Assembly: GCA_030998015.1 (NCBI GenBank)
Contig: JARWMV010000045.1
Coordinates: forward strand, 50,183 to 114,182
From: Ceratorhiza oryzae-sativae
Taxonomy: Eukaryota; Basidiomycota; Agaricomycetes; Cantharellales; Ceratobasidiaceae
Direction: 5' to 3'
Length of the DNA: 64,000 bases
Made by a program: the position numbers and the translations under genes. The notes beneath the pieces were generated by a model, which was not told the origin of the DNA, ran no database searches, and saw only the letters and a program-made list of their open reading frames with translations. Each line of letters begins with the position of its first letter. Position 1 is the first letter of the stretch. Of the stretch, positions 1 through 12,385 are shown piece after piece.

Positions 1-710
1 GTTACCATGTCACCTTTGCTGGGCTTGCAACAATCCATGAAGTCACTGATGCACCATATGTGTGAGCGCAATGTGTGACATGACCATGTAAACCACTGTC
101 AACCTGCAAATGGGGGTCCATGCAGACGGTTTACCTGCTATCTACATGGGAAACATCCTATCATTCCATCAGAATGTGGAGCCCACACCCCCACCTGCAT
201 GCAATGTGCCACCTGCCACAAGGCTGCATGGTGCAGAAGAATGCTTGGTATACACTATCCACATGTAGACAGCATGGTCTCGGTATCAACCGACCACATG
301 GCTATCACCCTTAAGAGGGAAAAGGGCTGAACTTGTTGACGGAAACAATCTTTCCGCATCCCAGACATGCGGGGCGTGCTTCTGAGGTCAGGAAAGTCCC
401 GCATTGGCGACTAAGGGGTAAATTCTGCCAGAACTAGACTCATAAGCATCATGTGAAAGGTTGTGTGCTTTCCATTCTCAAAACACCAGCGCTGTTCAGT
501 TTGTCTGTGAGCAAGATAGATATCATTGAGATCTGCTAGGAAAACTATACAAGTGGTGTTTGACGTGTGGTAGGCAGAGGATGAAAAGATAATATTCGGG
601 GAGGGTTGAAAAACATCAGCAAAACAGCGGATGCACGAAATGAGCCACAAATTTGGGTTGGGTGATTGCAGGAGAGGGGGAGAAAAGGTTGAATCTGCTC
701 GTCGAGCATG
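1..710. other. No gene recognised
   Basis: I see no convincing coding exon, RNA gene or transposon terminus here. Short open frames exist on both strands but lack family motifs and recognisable splice structure. The stretch lies downstream of the last exon of the minus-strand gene ending near 711, so part of it may be that gene's 3' region. Confidence 0.4.
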
Positions 711-3700
711 CTATACATCAGGTGACTCGCTGTGGTATGGAACTGTTGAGTCCTCCTCAGATTGGGACGTGGGCACAGAGTCGACGGGATCGATTTCATG
801 ATGTTTGCGTTGGCCAGCAACTTGAGTCGTCCTCCTGGCATGCTGCTGGTTAGAAGGGGGACCAAACGAGGTGTCTAGAATGGGCTCATCGTCCAAAGAT
901 TGGGCCAGCGGAATTTGAAGAGCTTTGGGAGCCACACCAGTGAGATTCACAATCGTTGAACCTGCTGTGGTGTCTTCGTGAGTAGGTTTTGTTGATGGAT
1001 TACCTGGTTTGGCGGTACTGCTTGCCATGGGTTGGGAGTCATCCCAGTCCATCTCCTTGAGGGGTGATGGCAGGTCTTGTGGCACCTTGGGCGAATCTGC
1101 AGTCCTGTTGGGTCTCTGACTATTGCCCGATGCCTGGTATTCCACCAGCAACTGCTTCCATGCCTTCACCAAGTTGTGAGCAACGGAGACCCAGTGAGCA
1201 GCTGCAGCGTTGGCATGGGAGTGAAGACTCTATCGATCCAACGGTCAGTGGAACGGCGTGGAGGACAGGCAACATGCGAAACATACCTGTTGTAGGCTGC
1301 AAGGGACGGATGACTTGCCTCGGGAGGGATAAACGGGCTCCTTGCGCATGAACCGACCAGTCGATAGGGCAGGTTGCTCCTCTTGCATCGACAGTATATG
1401 GTTCTTTGATGATATAACCCATCCAAGCATTTCTTGGGTGTGTGAACAAGTTCATCAAGTCATCCCACCTTACTCTGTCATCAAAAATCCTTGCAGGCAG
1501 GGGGGGGTGGGCAAGGGAAACATTCCATCCATTGGCATATTCCTCCTGTCAGGTTCGCATCATCAACGCACCGACCACGCCTTGTTTGCGTGCTTCATTC
1601 TTGCTTGAGCCATAGCCGATCACAGGCAGAACATGATGGAGTATCCGTTTCACTCATTTGCAGGACGATTGGTCTGCCAAAAGTAAAATAAAATAAAATA
1701 TAAAGAAATAAAGCAAGAGACAATTGAATCAAAATACTCATATTTGCTGTTGAATTGCTCCTCACCTTCGTCTGTAGTCCCACTGTTGACTGGGCCCATA
1801 TATGCTCTCCAATCGCTGCCATCATCTGAGATCTCAACTAGGGAAGAGGTTGATCCAGTCAGAGAGTGAACAGGGCGCTGCAGTTAGGCAAGGTGTGCAC
1901 TCACGTTGGTCTTGCACCTCCTTCGGGAACGTGGAGCTTGGATTGTATACAATCTGCCCATCTTCCAGGATGTCGAACAAGGGTGCTTCCCAGAGCCCAT
2001 CGTGTGACAAGATCCAGTTTGCTTCATTAAGTGCGCTCTCCTCTGACATTCTGTACCCCTCTTTCAGCACATCAGTCACCTGGGCAAGGTAGATGCCCTG
2101 GGGACAATAAAATTGTCAGTACAGCCACACCTGATTCTCACAGCTGTCCAAGCTACCCACCTTGTAGAGGAACATTATACTTGACAGCCCACTGTCAACA
2201 AGAGTCCCACGGAAGGAAGGAGGCATCTGCATCACCGCATGGACTTGGGTAGAGCAGGCCTCCCAGAACTGGGAGCGCACAGCTTCAAGTTTGTTGATGA
2301 CCTGTTTTGTTCTTTCTGGTTCGCCAGAGATCACCTGGTCAGCTGTGATCGGGGTCACTGTGGGATCAATGTTGTGTTGAGCCAGCATGCTGTCAACGTT
2401 GGGGAGTGGGAGGGCTGAGGTGTGGGGTTGAACAAATACATGGCCAGGGTTGACGCCTTTGAAAACGTCCGCCAGGTCGATCTTGCTGGGCCGGTTGAAT
2501 GAAATCTCTGTCGGCAGACTTAATTCCTGCTCATCTGTGGGCAGGAGTGGCAAATTATTGGTGTTGATGACCTTGCAGGTCGGATTGGCCTTGGGCAGGG
2601 ATTTGCTCCTATCTGGCTGTAGGGTTGTTGTATGCACTACTTGCTCCAGAGACAGTGCTGGTTGAGTGGGCCCCATGTACTGGCTGTTGGATGTGCCACC
2701 GATGCCTTGGTCTTCATCTTCATCATTGTCGATGTTGTCTGGTAGCACAATCAGGGAAACAGCAGGCAGCTTGCCTTTTGGCCCTGTCACTTTCAGCTTG
2801 GTCAAGGGACCTTTTGCCGTTTGAGCCATTGACAAGTTCCCCTTGCCCTTGCTCTTGCCCTTTGCCTTGGCCTTGGTCTCACTTGCAATCATAGGCTGCA
2901 AATCACCACCATCCTTGTTGACATTGGCCTTGGTGGGTATTGGCTCAGGTGTCTTGGGTCTCTCAGCTCATGCCCCATTGATATACATCGACGCCCAGCA
3001 CAGACGACCCTCCTGCTTGCAGATGAGCTTGGCCAATGTGAGTAGGTGGTGGGCAGGCCTCAAGGAGGTGAACGCAGCTTGTACAACCTCAGTGTGGTAC
3101 TGCATACATGCAACTCCATACCAGACGGCAGCGTTGCAGGTCTTCATCAGTACCTCGCTCTTGTCATTCCATCCATGAACCCAGTTGACAAAGTGGCTAT
3201 CTGTCCAGTATTCCTTGTCCACAAGAGCGAGGAGTATTGGATGATCCCTCAGGAGCTCACTTACGCTTGTCCTTTTGCCAAGGACAAGATTGCAGACAGC
3301 CAGTCAGGCTTTGGACATTGCCTTGGCCGCCTCCTCACCAGTTTTGATCGATTTGCCAAGTCGACCACTGATAGCCTTCGTCTCGAGCTTGTTCATCACC
3401 CATTGCGGCATGGCAAGTCCTGCTTTGCTTGCTCCAACATCCCAGGCAATCGTCTGGAAGCCAGTGTCCGGATTTTCAAGTGTTGCTGTTGTCTCCAAAA
3501 GAGCGATGCACGCTGCTCTTGTTCTGCCGTTGAGTAGCAATTGAGTGACCTGCCAATCCTCTTTCAGGTGATTTTTCGCTTTCATGCATACAATCAGCCC
3601 ACTCACCTTCTCCATCGCTGCCTCCTTCGTCATGCCAGTTGCATTCAAGCAAGAAAGTGCAAGAGCATGTGGTGCTCGTGCAGTCTCATACCACCGGGCA

Positions 3701-5817
3701 GTGTTCACACCTTGCAACCTGCCACTTGCCCCCACAGTCCACAGTGGTTGGTACCTGTCGATGAGCATCTCCCACTGGTGCACCTGAGAGTGCAGGAGGA
3801 AGTTTCAATGATTAGGTCAGGTATCTCTTTCCATCAACAAAATAAAACCTAATTGCTCACCCAAACAGCTGTTTCCTCACTGAAATGACGTTTCACCCAC
3901 ACCTCCTTTGATTTGAGGAGCCAACCCCTGGCTGGCAGCTTGGCTGTAGGATGGAAATAGCCTGCACCAGGAATGAGGGCAGGGAGCTGCTTGGCTTTAG
4001 CCTTGGCCTTCATTGCGCATTTCTCTGCGGTGTGTCAAGCCTTCTCCTTCTCCCATTTCCTTTGTTCCCATTCCTCCCTTTTTGCTTGCCTCTCCTTCCT
4101 TTCCTTCCATTGTCACTTCCCCTCCTTGTCTTCAGGCTCACCATTGTCCTCAACCTTGTCCACATCCTTGTCATCTACCTCACCTTCCTGGGATGACAGC
4201 TCTGCCTCCAGTGGGACGCTATTTCCCTCCACTGCCTCCACCCCAGATGGCTTCTCTGCTTCACTGGACAGCAGCCTTGGCACTGATGGCAAACGGGCAT
4301 ACACCCGGAATGCTGCACGCACTGGCTGCAGCTCGCTGCTGATCTTGTTGGTTAGCTCCCGCACTGCAAAGTCCTCATATAATGTTCGCGTGGCCATCAG
4401 GACATTGGTCGAGTTGTAGTTGAGGCTGTTGAGCTCATGTTCGAACTTTGACAACTGCTGGAGATATACGTTGAACTTGCCAGAGAGCAAGTCGGTGTAG
4501 CTGGCAAGGAGAGGGGGCAAAGTGGATGTGGTTTGTGCAGCGCCATTGCCATCTTCATCAGATTGGTGAGTTGGGCGGTGCAGATTCACCCAATGGGTCT
4601 GGGCCTTGGAGAAACCCCCAGCACTGATCGGAGTTGCTTTGATCCAACTTTTGATGTCCATGATCTTGCTGCCAAGATAGACGTCGAAGAGCTGAATGTA
4701 CATAGACGCATACAAATTAGTAAACTGGAAAAAAAATTCACAAAGAACTGTAGCATTCACCAATATCAAAACACGAATCCCCAGCCAGAGCTGGGCATTG
4801 GTTGCTGCACCCCACGTTGTGCATAAGTGCACCACAACTACTCAAGGGACGATGTTAGTGAAAACATCAACTGCCAATCGGCAGTCGATGAACATCTCCC
4901 ATATGAATGGTGTTCCCACCATGCACTGAACAGTTGTTGGGTTGATTGGCTGATGCATGTCTACCATTCGAGATGCCCTCTGCAAAGCTTTCACCTCTGT
5001 CTGTTCCCCCTGATTGTCCCCTTGCTTCCACATCACCCTTCCCCTCTTTGTTGGAGCCTCTTCCTGGTCCTCCTCTGCAGCTGGCTGGAGCTGAAGCTGC
5101 TGCCAACATTGGTTCGACAGTTCATCCAAGTATTTTGTGCAAGCTGCGTTTGCTACCTGGGCCTGCAGAGCTGTTGCTGCTCCTTCTCCCTGATCTTCGA
5201 GCCACTCCTGGATGAGGGTCAGGAAATGGTTAGCTATCCACCATAGTTCCTCCCCCGGCAGCTGCCCAAGTGTGTTCATCAGCTTGTCATTCTTCACGAG
5301 GTAGTCTTGCAGAGGCTGGGTGAGTAGGTTTCCTGTCAAAAAAAAAAAAAACAAGGTTAGTGTATCGTTTTCCGTCACTTGCTCCGACGCTTTGACTCAC
5401 TGTCAAACACCATGATCCTCCACGTTGCCCAGTCCATCAGCATGTCTGCCTCCGCCTTCAACACTTTCTCCTTCTTGTCTAGCGGCTGCTTTGCCTCCAT
5501 TCGTATCAGGCGGTGCATCAACGCCATCCCCTCTCTACCAATCTGGTCCACTGCCAACATTTGGTGGTTGCCATTGATCAGTTTCAGGCGTACCGTGGCG
5601 GCCAGAATCTCATTCAATTTTTCCTCCACCTCCCTCACCTCTTGCTCTGTCGCCAGGGGTATGTTTGGGTTGTTCAAATACTCTGCTGCGACCATCGGTA
5701 CACCATGCTCATCCAGAATATATGCCTCTGGTGGCAGCTTCCAGAGTGTGTTGATGAGGTGCTCAAGCTGGAACTCCTCAAGCTTCGTCACACGCTTGAG
5801 CATGAACAGGGGCATAT
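711..5817 (-). pseudogene. 3' part of a multi-exon gene of unknown function, split by element C
   Basis: I do not recognise this family. Reading on the minus strand from 5,817, exons are joined by canonical introns: 5,333-5,400 (68 bp), about 4,836-4,921, 2,098-2,160 (63 bp) and 1,838-1,904 (67 bp, GTGAGT donor). A long exon from about 3,783 to 2,161 stays in one frame but is interrupted by TGA stops near 3,303 and 2,967. A Lys/Glu/Gln-rich coiled coil lies around 3,950-4,150, also with TGA stops, and a Lys/Gly/Ala-rich basic stretch near 2,820-2,900. The first codons here join in frame to the codons at 12,768 once element C and one copy of its target duplication are removed, so this is one gene with 12,768-13,743. 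It could be a cargo or accessory gene of another transposon. Function is unknown; the stops suggest it is no longer functional. Confidence 0.6.
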
Positions 5818-6194
5818 TGTCGACGACGACAAGTCAGGCGACGAGGAAAATAGTAAGAAAAGTAAAAGAACTTGTATTCGACAAGAGGTCAAGTTCTTGA
5901 GGAGTCCTCTGTGAACTTGACCTGGTTTATATACATAGTACAAGCCACATCATAACAAACAGGTCTGTACAGTGAGTCAGGACAGATAAGAGATAGAAGC
6001 AGTAGAAGCGGCTGTGGAACTGCAGAATTTCACATTGGAGTTGAAATACATCTCGGTTACCGGTCCGGAACATTCCCCGAGTCACATGACACAGATATCC
6101 CATAAAAGGCAAGTATGTTTTGAAGATGATCTCATAAAATGTAGTAAATCGAGAAAATATTGTAGAGTGGATGTATGTGTGTCAGTTCGTGACA
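5818..6194 (-). repeat. 3' LTR of element C
   Basis: This 377-bp LTR pairs with 12,386-12,762. I count 13 differences between the two; all are transitions and all fall at a CpG in one copy or the other. It begins TGTCGACG and ends GTTCGTGACA on the plus strand. A TATA-like block (TATATAAACC read on the minus strand) and a CACATGAC box are conserved between the copies. Confidence 0.95.
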
Positions 6195-7534
6195 CTTCCC
6201 CCCTTCAAGGCACGGGGGTCCTGGGGTGCCTTTGGATGTGACTTGGCATAGTCGGCGATGAGTTCTGGTGCGTTCACCAGGTCGTCATAGGTTAACCATT
6301 GTCGCTTGTCATAGCCGAGCCACTTGACATAGTATTCAAAGACATTAGATCTTTTGTTGTATCGTGACTTTATGATCTGTTCCACTTCAAACTCTTCTTC
6401 CCCTTCAGGAGTTACCACAGGTGGTGGTGGGGGAACCCAGTGGCCATAGGGGTTGTCTTTATGTTTGGTCAGGAGCGAGACATGGAATACTGGATGTATT
6501 TTCATGGTTACTGGCAAGTCCAGTTTGAAGGCATGAGTGCCGTGTTGTGCTACCACCTTGAATGGTCCAACTCTCTTGTGGGCCAATTTCCTGGAGGCCT
6601 GTTGTGTGTGTATGTTCTTGGTGTCAAGCCAGACTTTGTCTCCCACCTTGATGACTTCTGGGGTCTGATGTTTCCGATCATAGTATTCTTTGGTCCTCTG
6701 GTTTGCTAGTTCCAGAGCAGCCTTGAGTTCGTCATGGCCCTTTTGAAGCCATTCTGCATGATTATCTGCTACAGGGAATTCCTGTTCCTCCTTGTCTCCA
6801 ACTGCCAGCCTTGGATGGAAACCGTAGTTTGCAAAGAACAGTGTTTTGCCAGTTGAGGCATTGACGCCATTGTTGTAGGCAAATTCGGCCAGAGGTAAGA
6901 GTGAGACCCAGTTGTCCTGCTAGTCTGATACGTAGTGTCTCAGGTACCCTTCTACTACTTGGTTGGCCCTTTCTGACTGGCCATCCATTTGTGGGTGATA
7001 TGCTGTAGAGTAGGAGGGTTTTATGTCTAGCCGTTTATACAGGTGCCTTAGGAATTTGGATGCAAAGTTGGGGCCACGGTCTGAAATGGTTTTCCGTGGT
7101 AGTCCATGAAGTTTCCATACGTAGGTTAGGAACAAGTTTGTGCAGTCCATGGCACTGGCCTCTGACTGACATGGGATAAAGTGGACCATTTTTGTTAGTC
7201 TGTCGACTACTGTGAATATAGCGTCGAACCCCTCTGACAGGGGTAGTCCTGTGATCAGATCGTAGGTGATTTCTTCCCAAGGTTTTTCTGGTGCTGGTAT
7301 TGGGTTTAGGAGCCCTGGGGGAACCTGGTTGCTGTGCTTGTTCCTTATACAAGATTCACAATGTGTGACATATTCGTTGACTGATTTTCTCATTGATGAC
7401 CATGTATATTTGCAGTTTAACAATTCGTATGTTCTGAACTGTCCTGGGTGTCCTGCAGCTGGGTTGTCATGACGGCTTTCCATGATCAGCTTGCGAAGTT
7501 CTTTGTTGTTTGGGACATAGATTCTGCCCTTGTA
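6182..7534 (-). pseudogene. Element C integrase with C-terminal chromodomain
   Basis: This is the last third of the pol polyprotein. The zinc-binding part has the spaced His and Cys residues (AAGHPGQ then HCESCIRNK). The catalytic core shows the D,D-E positions in FTVVDRLTKM, ISDRGPNF and DGQSERANQ. The C terminus, in the open frame 6,646-6,182, carries a chromodomain (EVEQIIKSRYN followed by YYVKWLGY), which in this group is thought to guide insertion to marked chromatin. A TGA at 7,535 separates it from RNase H and a TAG near 6,920 interrupts the core; both are explained by C-to-T changes. The frame is otherwise continuous, so inactivation looks recent. Confidence 0.9.
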
Positions 7535-9712
7535 TCATAAAAGTCCTTCATCCCATTCCCAATTTTTGACTTTTTCATTGTCGTCTAGGGCTTTTAGCAC
7601 CTTTGACAGGTGCTCGTCCCCTGGGATAGCGTCCCTAATGAGTTGTTCCAGGTCATGGTCTGGTGTGATTGCTTGTAGCTGCAGAGATTTTAATTCCAAA
7701 AATTGGTTTTGTGCCAGCAGAGCTTGGCTCTCACCCCCCTCTTTAGGGATGTGCCTTGACAGCCTAGAGAGTATGTCTGCCCGGCCATTCTTTGCCCCCT
7801 CAATGTATAGAATTTTGAATTCAAACCTGGACAGGAACTCATGCCATCGTGTGACTCGGCCATTCAGTGGCCGGTTTGTCTTCCAATATTCCAGATTCTT
7901 GTGGTCACAAACAATGTTTACCAGGTGTTCAGCCCCTTCTAGTAGGTGACGCCAGTGTTTGAGGGCTTTTATAATCACCAGCATTTCTTTGTTGTAGATA
8001 TCATAGTTTCTTTCTGCTGGGACCATTGCTTTGGAATAGTAGGAGATTGGGTGAAGCATTCCGTCTTCTCCATATTGCAATAAAACAGCACCCGTGGCAT
8101 AGCCTGAGGCGTCTGTTTCTAAGATAAATGGTTTGCTGGGTTCTGGCTGAATTAGGAGGGGTGCTTCTTTCAATTTCTGTTTTAGCAAATTCCACGCCCA
8201 ATCCCTTTCTTCTGTCCATTCCCACTTTGTGTCCTTCTTGACAAGTTCATAGAGGCATTTTGTGATTTTTGAGAAGTCTTTTATGAAGTGCCTTAACCAG
8301 TTTGCAAACCCCAACCCTTCCAGGACTTCGGCTGGGTTTGTAGGGGTTGGCCATTCAACGGCTTTTTCGACCTTGGCCAGGTCTACTTTAATCCCTTGGG
8401 GAGTTACTACTATTCCCAGGTAGTCCACTTCAGTGACGTCAAAAACGCATTTCTCCAGGGCGCAGTATAGACCAGCCTTTTGAAGCCGGCGCAGGACTTC
8501 TCTGACATGTTCATCGTGTTCTTCCTGGTTCTTTGAGAATACTAATATGTCGTCCATGTAAATTACAATGTAAATGCCTTCGATGTCCTGGAATTCCTCT
8601 CGGATCATGGCCATGAAGGTTCCTGGTGCATTCTTTTGACCAAATTGCATGACTAGGGGCTCATACAGCCCGTATTTGGTCTTGAAAGCAGCCTTCCATT
8701 CGTCTCCTTCCCGAATTCGTATGAGGTTGAAACCCCACTTTAGGTCAAACTTGGTGAATATCTTTGCCCCACGCAAGGTTTCCACAATATCATTGATGCG
8801 TGGGAGCAGGTACACATTGGAGACAGTCATTTCGTTTAGCCGCCGGTAGTCAATGCACATGCGCAGCTTCCCATTCTTTTTTTTGACGAATATGACTGGA
8901 GATGCCATTGGTGACCTTGAGGGTCTGATATGCCCTGCTTTCAGTTGGCGATCCAAGGTTTTGCGCAGTTCTGCATCTTCCTTGACACCCACGCTATATA
9001 TGGGACCATGCCTTGGCTTGGCATCTGGTTTTAAGTCTATTTCCATATCCCATTTTCTATGGGGTGGTAGTGGTTGGATGTTGTCTTCTTCAGCGAATAT
9101 TTTCTGGAATTCTTTATATTTTGTTGGGAGGGAGTCTAGGGAGTCCAGCTGAAGCTCCTTAGGTTCATTTGCATGCACGTGCAAGGGTTTTGTGATGCAA
9201 TGTTTCAGGCATATTGGCGAGTTGAACTTCATGTCCTTTTCATCCCAATCAATGTTGGGGTTATGGAATTTGAGCCATGACATGCCCAGGACTAAATCGC
9301 TTTTGCCAACGTTCACAACGTAGGCACTGAGGATTTCTCGGTGCTCTTGAATGCACAGCTCAAAGGTGCAGTAGTGGGTCACCGACCCAGAGTCTATCTC
9401 CCTTCCATCAATTACCCTCAGTTTCTTGGGTGTTTTTAGGGCAATGGTAGGAATATGGTATTGTTTAACCAAATCTTCATGTATAAATACTGACATGGCC
9501 CCTGAGTCAATCATGGCCCATCCGTTGAATTTTTTCATGTTATATGCAGACTTGTGTTCGGGGGTTATGCGCAGAGGGAATGCATGAAAGAAAAACTGTA
9601 GTTGTGATTGGTTTCCTAACAACATACATTCCATTTCCATATTTTTATTTTCATTATGCGCATTTTGTAACATAGCACCCAAGACCACCCCCCTGGCACG
9701 GTTTGAGCTCAT
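7535..9712 (-). CDS. Element C protease, reverse transcriptase and RNase H
   Basis: This open frame of 725 codons copies element RNA into DNA. An aspartic protease active site (MIDSGAMSVFIHE) lies about 65-80 residues in. Reverse transcriptase follows, with the active site YMDDILVF and the conserved DLKWGFN and FGQKNAPGTF blocks. RNase H has LETDASGYATGAVL. The start overlaps the gag end by a few bases, as expected where pol is made by frameshift or reinitiation. The final TGA interrupts what should continue into integrase (…GLL stop YKGRIYVPN), probably CGA to TGA. Confidence 0.93.
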   Translation of the reverse strand: MSSNRARGVVLGAMLQNAHNENKNMEMECMLLGNQSQLQFFFHAFPLRITPEHKSAYNMKKFNGWAMIDSGAMSVFIHEDLVKQYHIPTIALKTPKKLRVIDGREIDSGSVTHYCTFELCIQEHREILSAYVVNVGKSDLVLGMSWLKFHNPNIDWDEKDMKFNSPICLKHCITKPLHVHANEPKELQLDSLDSLPTKYKEFQKIFAEEDNIQPLPPHRKWDMEIDLKPDAKPRHGPIYSVGVKEDAELRKTLDRQLKAGHIRPSRSPMASPVIFVKKKNGKLRMCIDYRRLNEMTVSNVYLLPRINDIVETLRGAKIFTKFDLKWGFNLIRIREGDEWKAAFKTKYGLYEPLVMQFGQKNAPGTFMAMIREEFQDIEGIYIVIYMDDILVFSKNQEEHDEHVREVLRRLQKAGLYCALEKCVFDVTEVDYLGIVVTPQGIKVDLAKVEKAVEWPTPTNPAEVLEGLGFANWLRHFIKDFSKITKCLYELVKKDTKWEWTEERDWAWNLLKQKLKEAPLLIQPEPSKPFILETDASGYATGAVLLQYGEDGMLHPISYYSKAMVPAERNYDIYNKEMLVIIKALKHWRHLLEGAEHLVNIVCDHKNLEYWKTNRPLNGRVTRWHEFLSRFEFKILYIEGAKNGRADILSRLSRHIPKEGGESQALLAQNQFLELKSLQLQAITPDHDLEQLIRDAIPGDEHLSKVLKALDDNEKVKNWEWDEGLL

Positions 9713-11099
9713 TCTTTTACTGACTCGTCATCGGTCGTTTCTACATCCTCAACTGCTGCCTCGTATCCTGATATTTTGGCTGAAGGGCATTTGGCGGCAA
9801 TGTGGCCACACCCTCCACAGTTGTAACAGGTGTTTGTACCCTTCCCTTTTCCTGCGCTATCCAGATCCATTGCGTCTGGGTCCTTTGCCTTGGGGGCCAC
9901 TGGCAGGTGGTTGTCCTTCTTTATGTCCTTGAAGGACTCTTGTATGTTGGTGTTACTGCCATCGTAACAGACAGTTGGAACTGTGAAGCCCTTTGCATTG
10001 GGGCCAATGGCTACGATTTGACCTTTTACAGCCCTGCCGTCTTTAATCTTGTATATGCGTTCCCCATTCTTGAATTTCTCCTTTTGGGGAGCGCTTTGGG
10101 GGTTATTTGTGGGCCTGCTAGTTGAGGCATTGTTGCTGCTGGACTTATTACCCCCATGAGATGTCCTCTTGCTACTGAAGGAAATGAGGTGGCAGTCAAT
10201 TTCCAGGGCCCGCTGTGTGAGCTGGGCGAATGTCTTTGTGCGGGGATCATAGTTTTGGGCCACCATGCTATCCGTTACGTCTGACGACAGACCATCATAG
10301 AACTGATCATGCATGGCAGCATCGTTGTAGTTGAGGCCTGTGGAATATAGGTTAAATAGGGTGAGGTAGTCCTGAACCGTCTTGGATTGTTTCAACTTCC
10401 GCCACTTGTCGTGTTATTTTCAGTGCGGTTCAGGTCCCCATATCGGGTAGTAAACTCTTGCCAGAATAAATTGGCATCGTGAAGCCAGGGGATCGCGGTT
10501 CCAGGGTTGAGAATTTCGAATTCTTCGTACAAGTTAACCCATTCAGCTGCTGACCCTTCAAGATAAGAGGTGATGAAGGCGACCACTTGGTCGGCCAAGT
10601 GCCCACTCATGTTTGTATTGATATATCGGGCGCATGCAATTCTGAATGAGATGGCGTCTTCCTGTTTTGTGCCATCAAATTTTTGAGGGGCGGCCATCTT
10701 AACTTTTGCAGTCGACCCTCCAGAGGGAGCAGGTGCTGTTGGTTGTGGTTGAACTGTACCAGTGGGAGCTAGTACTTGAGCAGCGCCTGAGCCACCCATG
10801 GAGGTGTTGATTTGCGCCTCAATGCGCGTGATAGTAGTTTGGAGAATGGCTAACATTCCCACTAGGTTGTTGACATTGGTGGCTAGTCCGGCCACATCCG
10901 CATCTATTTTTGTCTGATTTGTGGTAAGTTTGGCCTCGAGTGAATCTGTGTAGGTTTTATTATTGTGTTCGACATCCCCAATATCATTTTGGAGGTTATT
11001 GGTTCACTCTCGAAGTTCGTCCATTGATCGAAGCATATAGATGACCTTATCTTCATCAGACATATTCGCCCAAGCAGGGGCAGGAGGTTGAGACGCCAT
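9709..11099 (-). pseudogene. Element C gag with CCHC zinc knuckle
   Basis: Gag packages element RNA into particles. From the ATG at 11,099 the frame opens with MASQPPAPAWANMSDEDK and meets a TGA near 11,003. It resumes in frame through a retrotransposon gag domain (KMAAPQKFDG, then a hydrophobic helical region with AAEWVNLYEEF) to 10,392. It then changes frame and continues to 9,709. A CCHC knuckle (CYNCGGCGHIAAKC) lies near the C terminus, followed by an acidic tail. The one stop and one frameshift mean this copy cannot make full Gag. Confidence 0.88.
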
Positions 11100-11122
11100 T
11101 TCAGAGAAGGTTTGATAAAATT

Positions 11123-12129
11123 TTAAAGGCGACGGAGACGGTAAGGAAGTACAGGGAATCGGGAATTGTTTTGGTAATATAGAATTTCTTTTCCCCGCAC
11201 AAGTCTATAAAATTCAAAGTTTCTGATCCCTGCAAACCTTAGCCAGGTATCGTCCAAGTCCCAACTTTTGGTGTCTTGGCAACAGTATGGGCACTCCACC
11301 TTCTTTAATTTAGTTTGATCCCGCAGGAGAGTTTCCTTGGGGAGGATTGGTTTGGGCTGCCAGAAGGGGTGTTTCTTCCTGAATTGGCAAGCCCGTGCCA
11401 CTTAGAAAGGTGGGGTGAGGAAGGTCTGACAGCGTTGAGAAGACGGGGAAGGCATACTCGTGGGGTTCAACTGTTTCTCGGACTATAGCTTCTAGTCTGA
11501 GATGGTCTTGGAGGAGGGATAGGTAGTCCTCCTGGTGTTCGCGCAAACGCTCGGTTAAGTATGCGCAACGGGCCTCAGCTTCGTGAAGTTTTTCACGGGT
11601 TTCTTCGTACTTGTTTCGGTAGTAACGGTACCTGTCTTGGAAGTTTTCGATAGTGTTTAACAGGTGATGAAGAAGCTGTTGACCAAGGTTCTCCAGCTTA
11701 TAGCTGGTTGCAGGGGATGGTGTAGTAATAAAGGAATTTGTCCTTCTTAGGACAGTAAGGGCAGTGCGCTGGGAAGGTGGCTCCGTTTGCCCGATGGCAA
11801 ATTTTGCACTCAGGGGCACCTGGCTCGGTGACAAAGGCTTGTTGGGCACATCCGACTCTCTGGGGGCAGACTTTGATAATTACTACTCGGTTGAAATCGA
11901 TGTGCCCAGCTTCTTCAAGGATACTTTCGACCGAGTTGAGGGTGAAACAGTGGATCGACAGATGTCCGAACCACCCACACAGACGGCAGTGCTGGTCTTC
12001 TGTAAAAGGTTGTGCCACTTGAGGGCTGTGCGTTCCGTCAGAGATGTACTCGAGCAATAGCAAGATAAAAGAGAAAAATAGACCCTTTCCCGAGTCTATT
12101 GGAATAGGAAGGTGACCTCTGTTGCTCAA
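11123..12129 (-). pseudogene. Accessory reading frame between the 5' LTR and gag of element C
   Basis: Three overlapping open frames (12,129-11,698, 11,849-11,310, 11,401-11,123) read as one ancestral sense-strand ORF of about 335 codons after two frame changes near 11,720 and 11,370. The first part is rich in paired Cys and His (CRLCGWFGHLSIHC, then ECKICHRANG and CPYCPKK), suggesting zinc binding. The middle part is strongly helical and charged, likely a coiled coil (RDRYRYYRNKYEETREKLHE region). The last part holds another Cys cluster (ECPYCCQD). Ty3/gypsy elements do not normally carry a gene here. I do not recognise the family; it may be a captured host gene or an extended leader protein. 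Confidence 0.6.
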
Positions 12130-12368
12130 CTACTTGAGGGCAATGAGTGACCCCACCTCTTGTTGACGAAAGAGATTAGAGAACCGAAGCTTGTTACGAC
12201 ATGTGAGGGACCTGGCTATGCAAGGTTTCACAGAGGCGCGTATAGGGCAACGATGTCTTGTGGCTGTGGATAGGTGGAGTGGGATTGGCGAAGGCAACGA
12301 GGAGTTATCTTGAGACAACACTGACGGCGTTCCAAAAGTATCCCAGACGACACTGAGACTTACAATTG

Positions 12369-12383
12369 TCAAGAACTTGACCT
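12369..12383 (-). promoter_or_regulatory. Self-priming primer-binding site of element C
   Basis: Two bases inside the 5' LTR, the minus-strand sequence AGGTCAAGTTCTTGA is exactly complementary over 15 nt to LTR positions 12,454-12,468. That segment lies about 30 bp downstream of the TATA-like block, where the mRNA should start. This is the arrangement of Tf1/sushi elements, in which the folded-back mRNA 5' end primes reverse transcription instead of a tRNA. Confidence 0.75.
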
Positions 12384-12385
12384 GA

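Noticed and set aside
120..314. A small gene at the window start
   Set aside because: The frame has no motif, no splice support and sits in sequence with many short frames on both strands.
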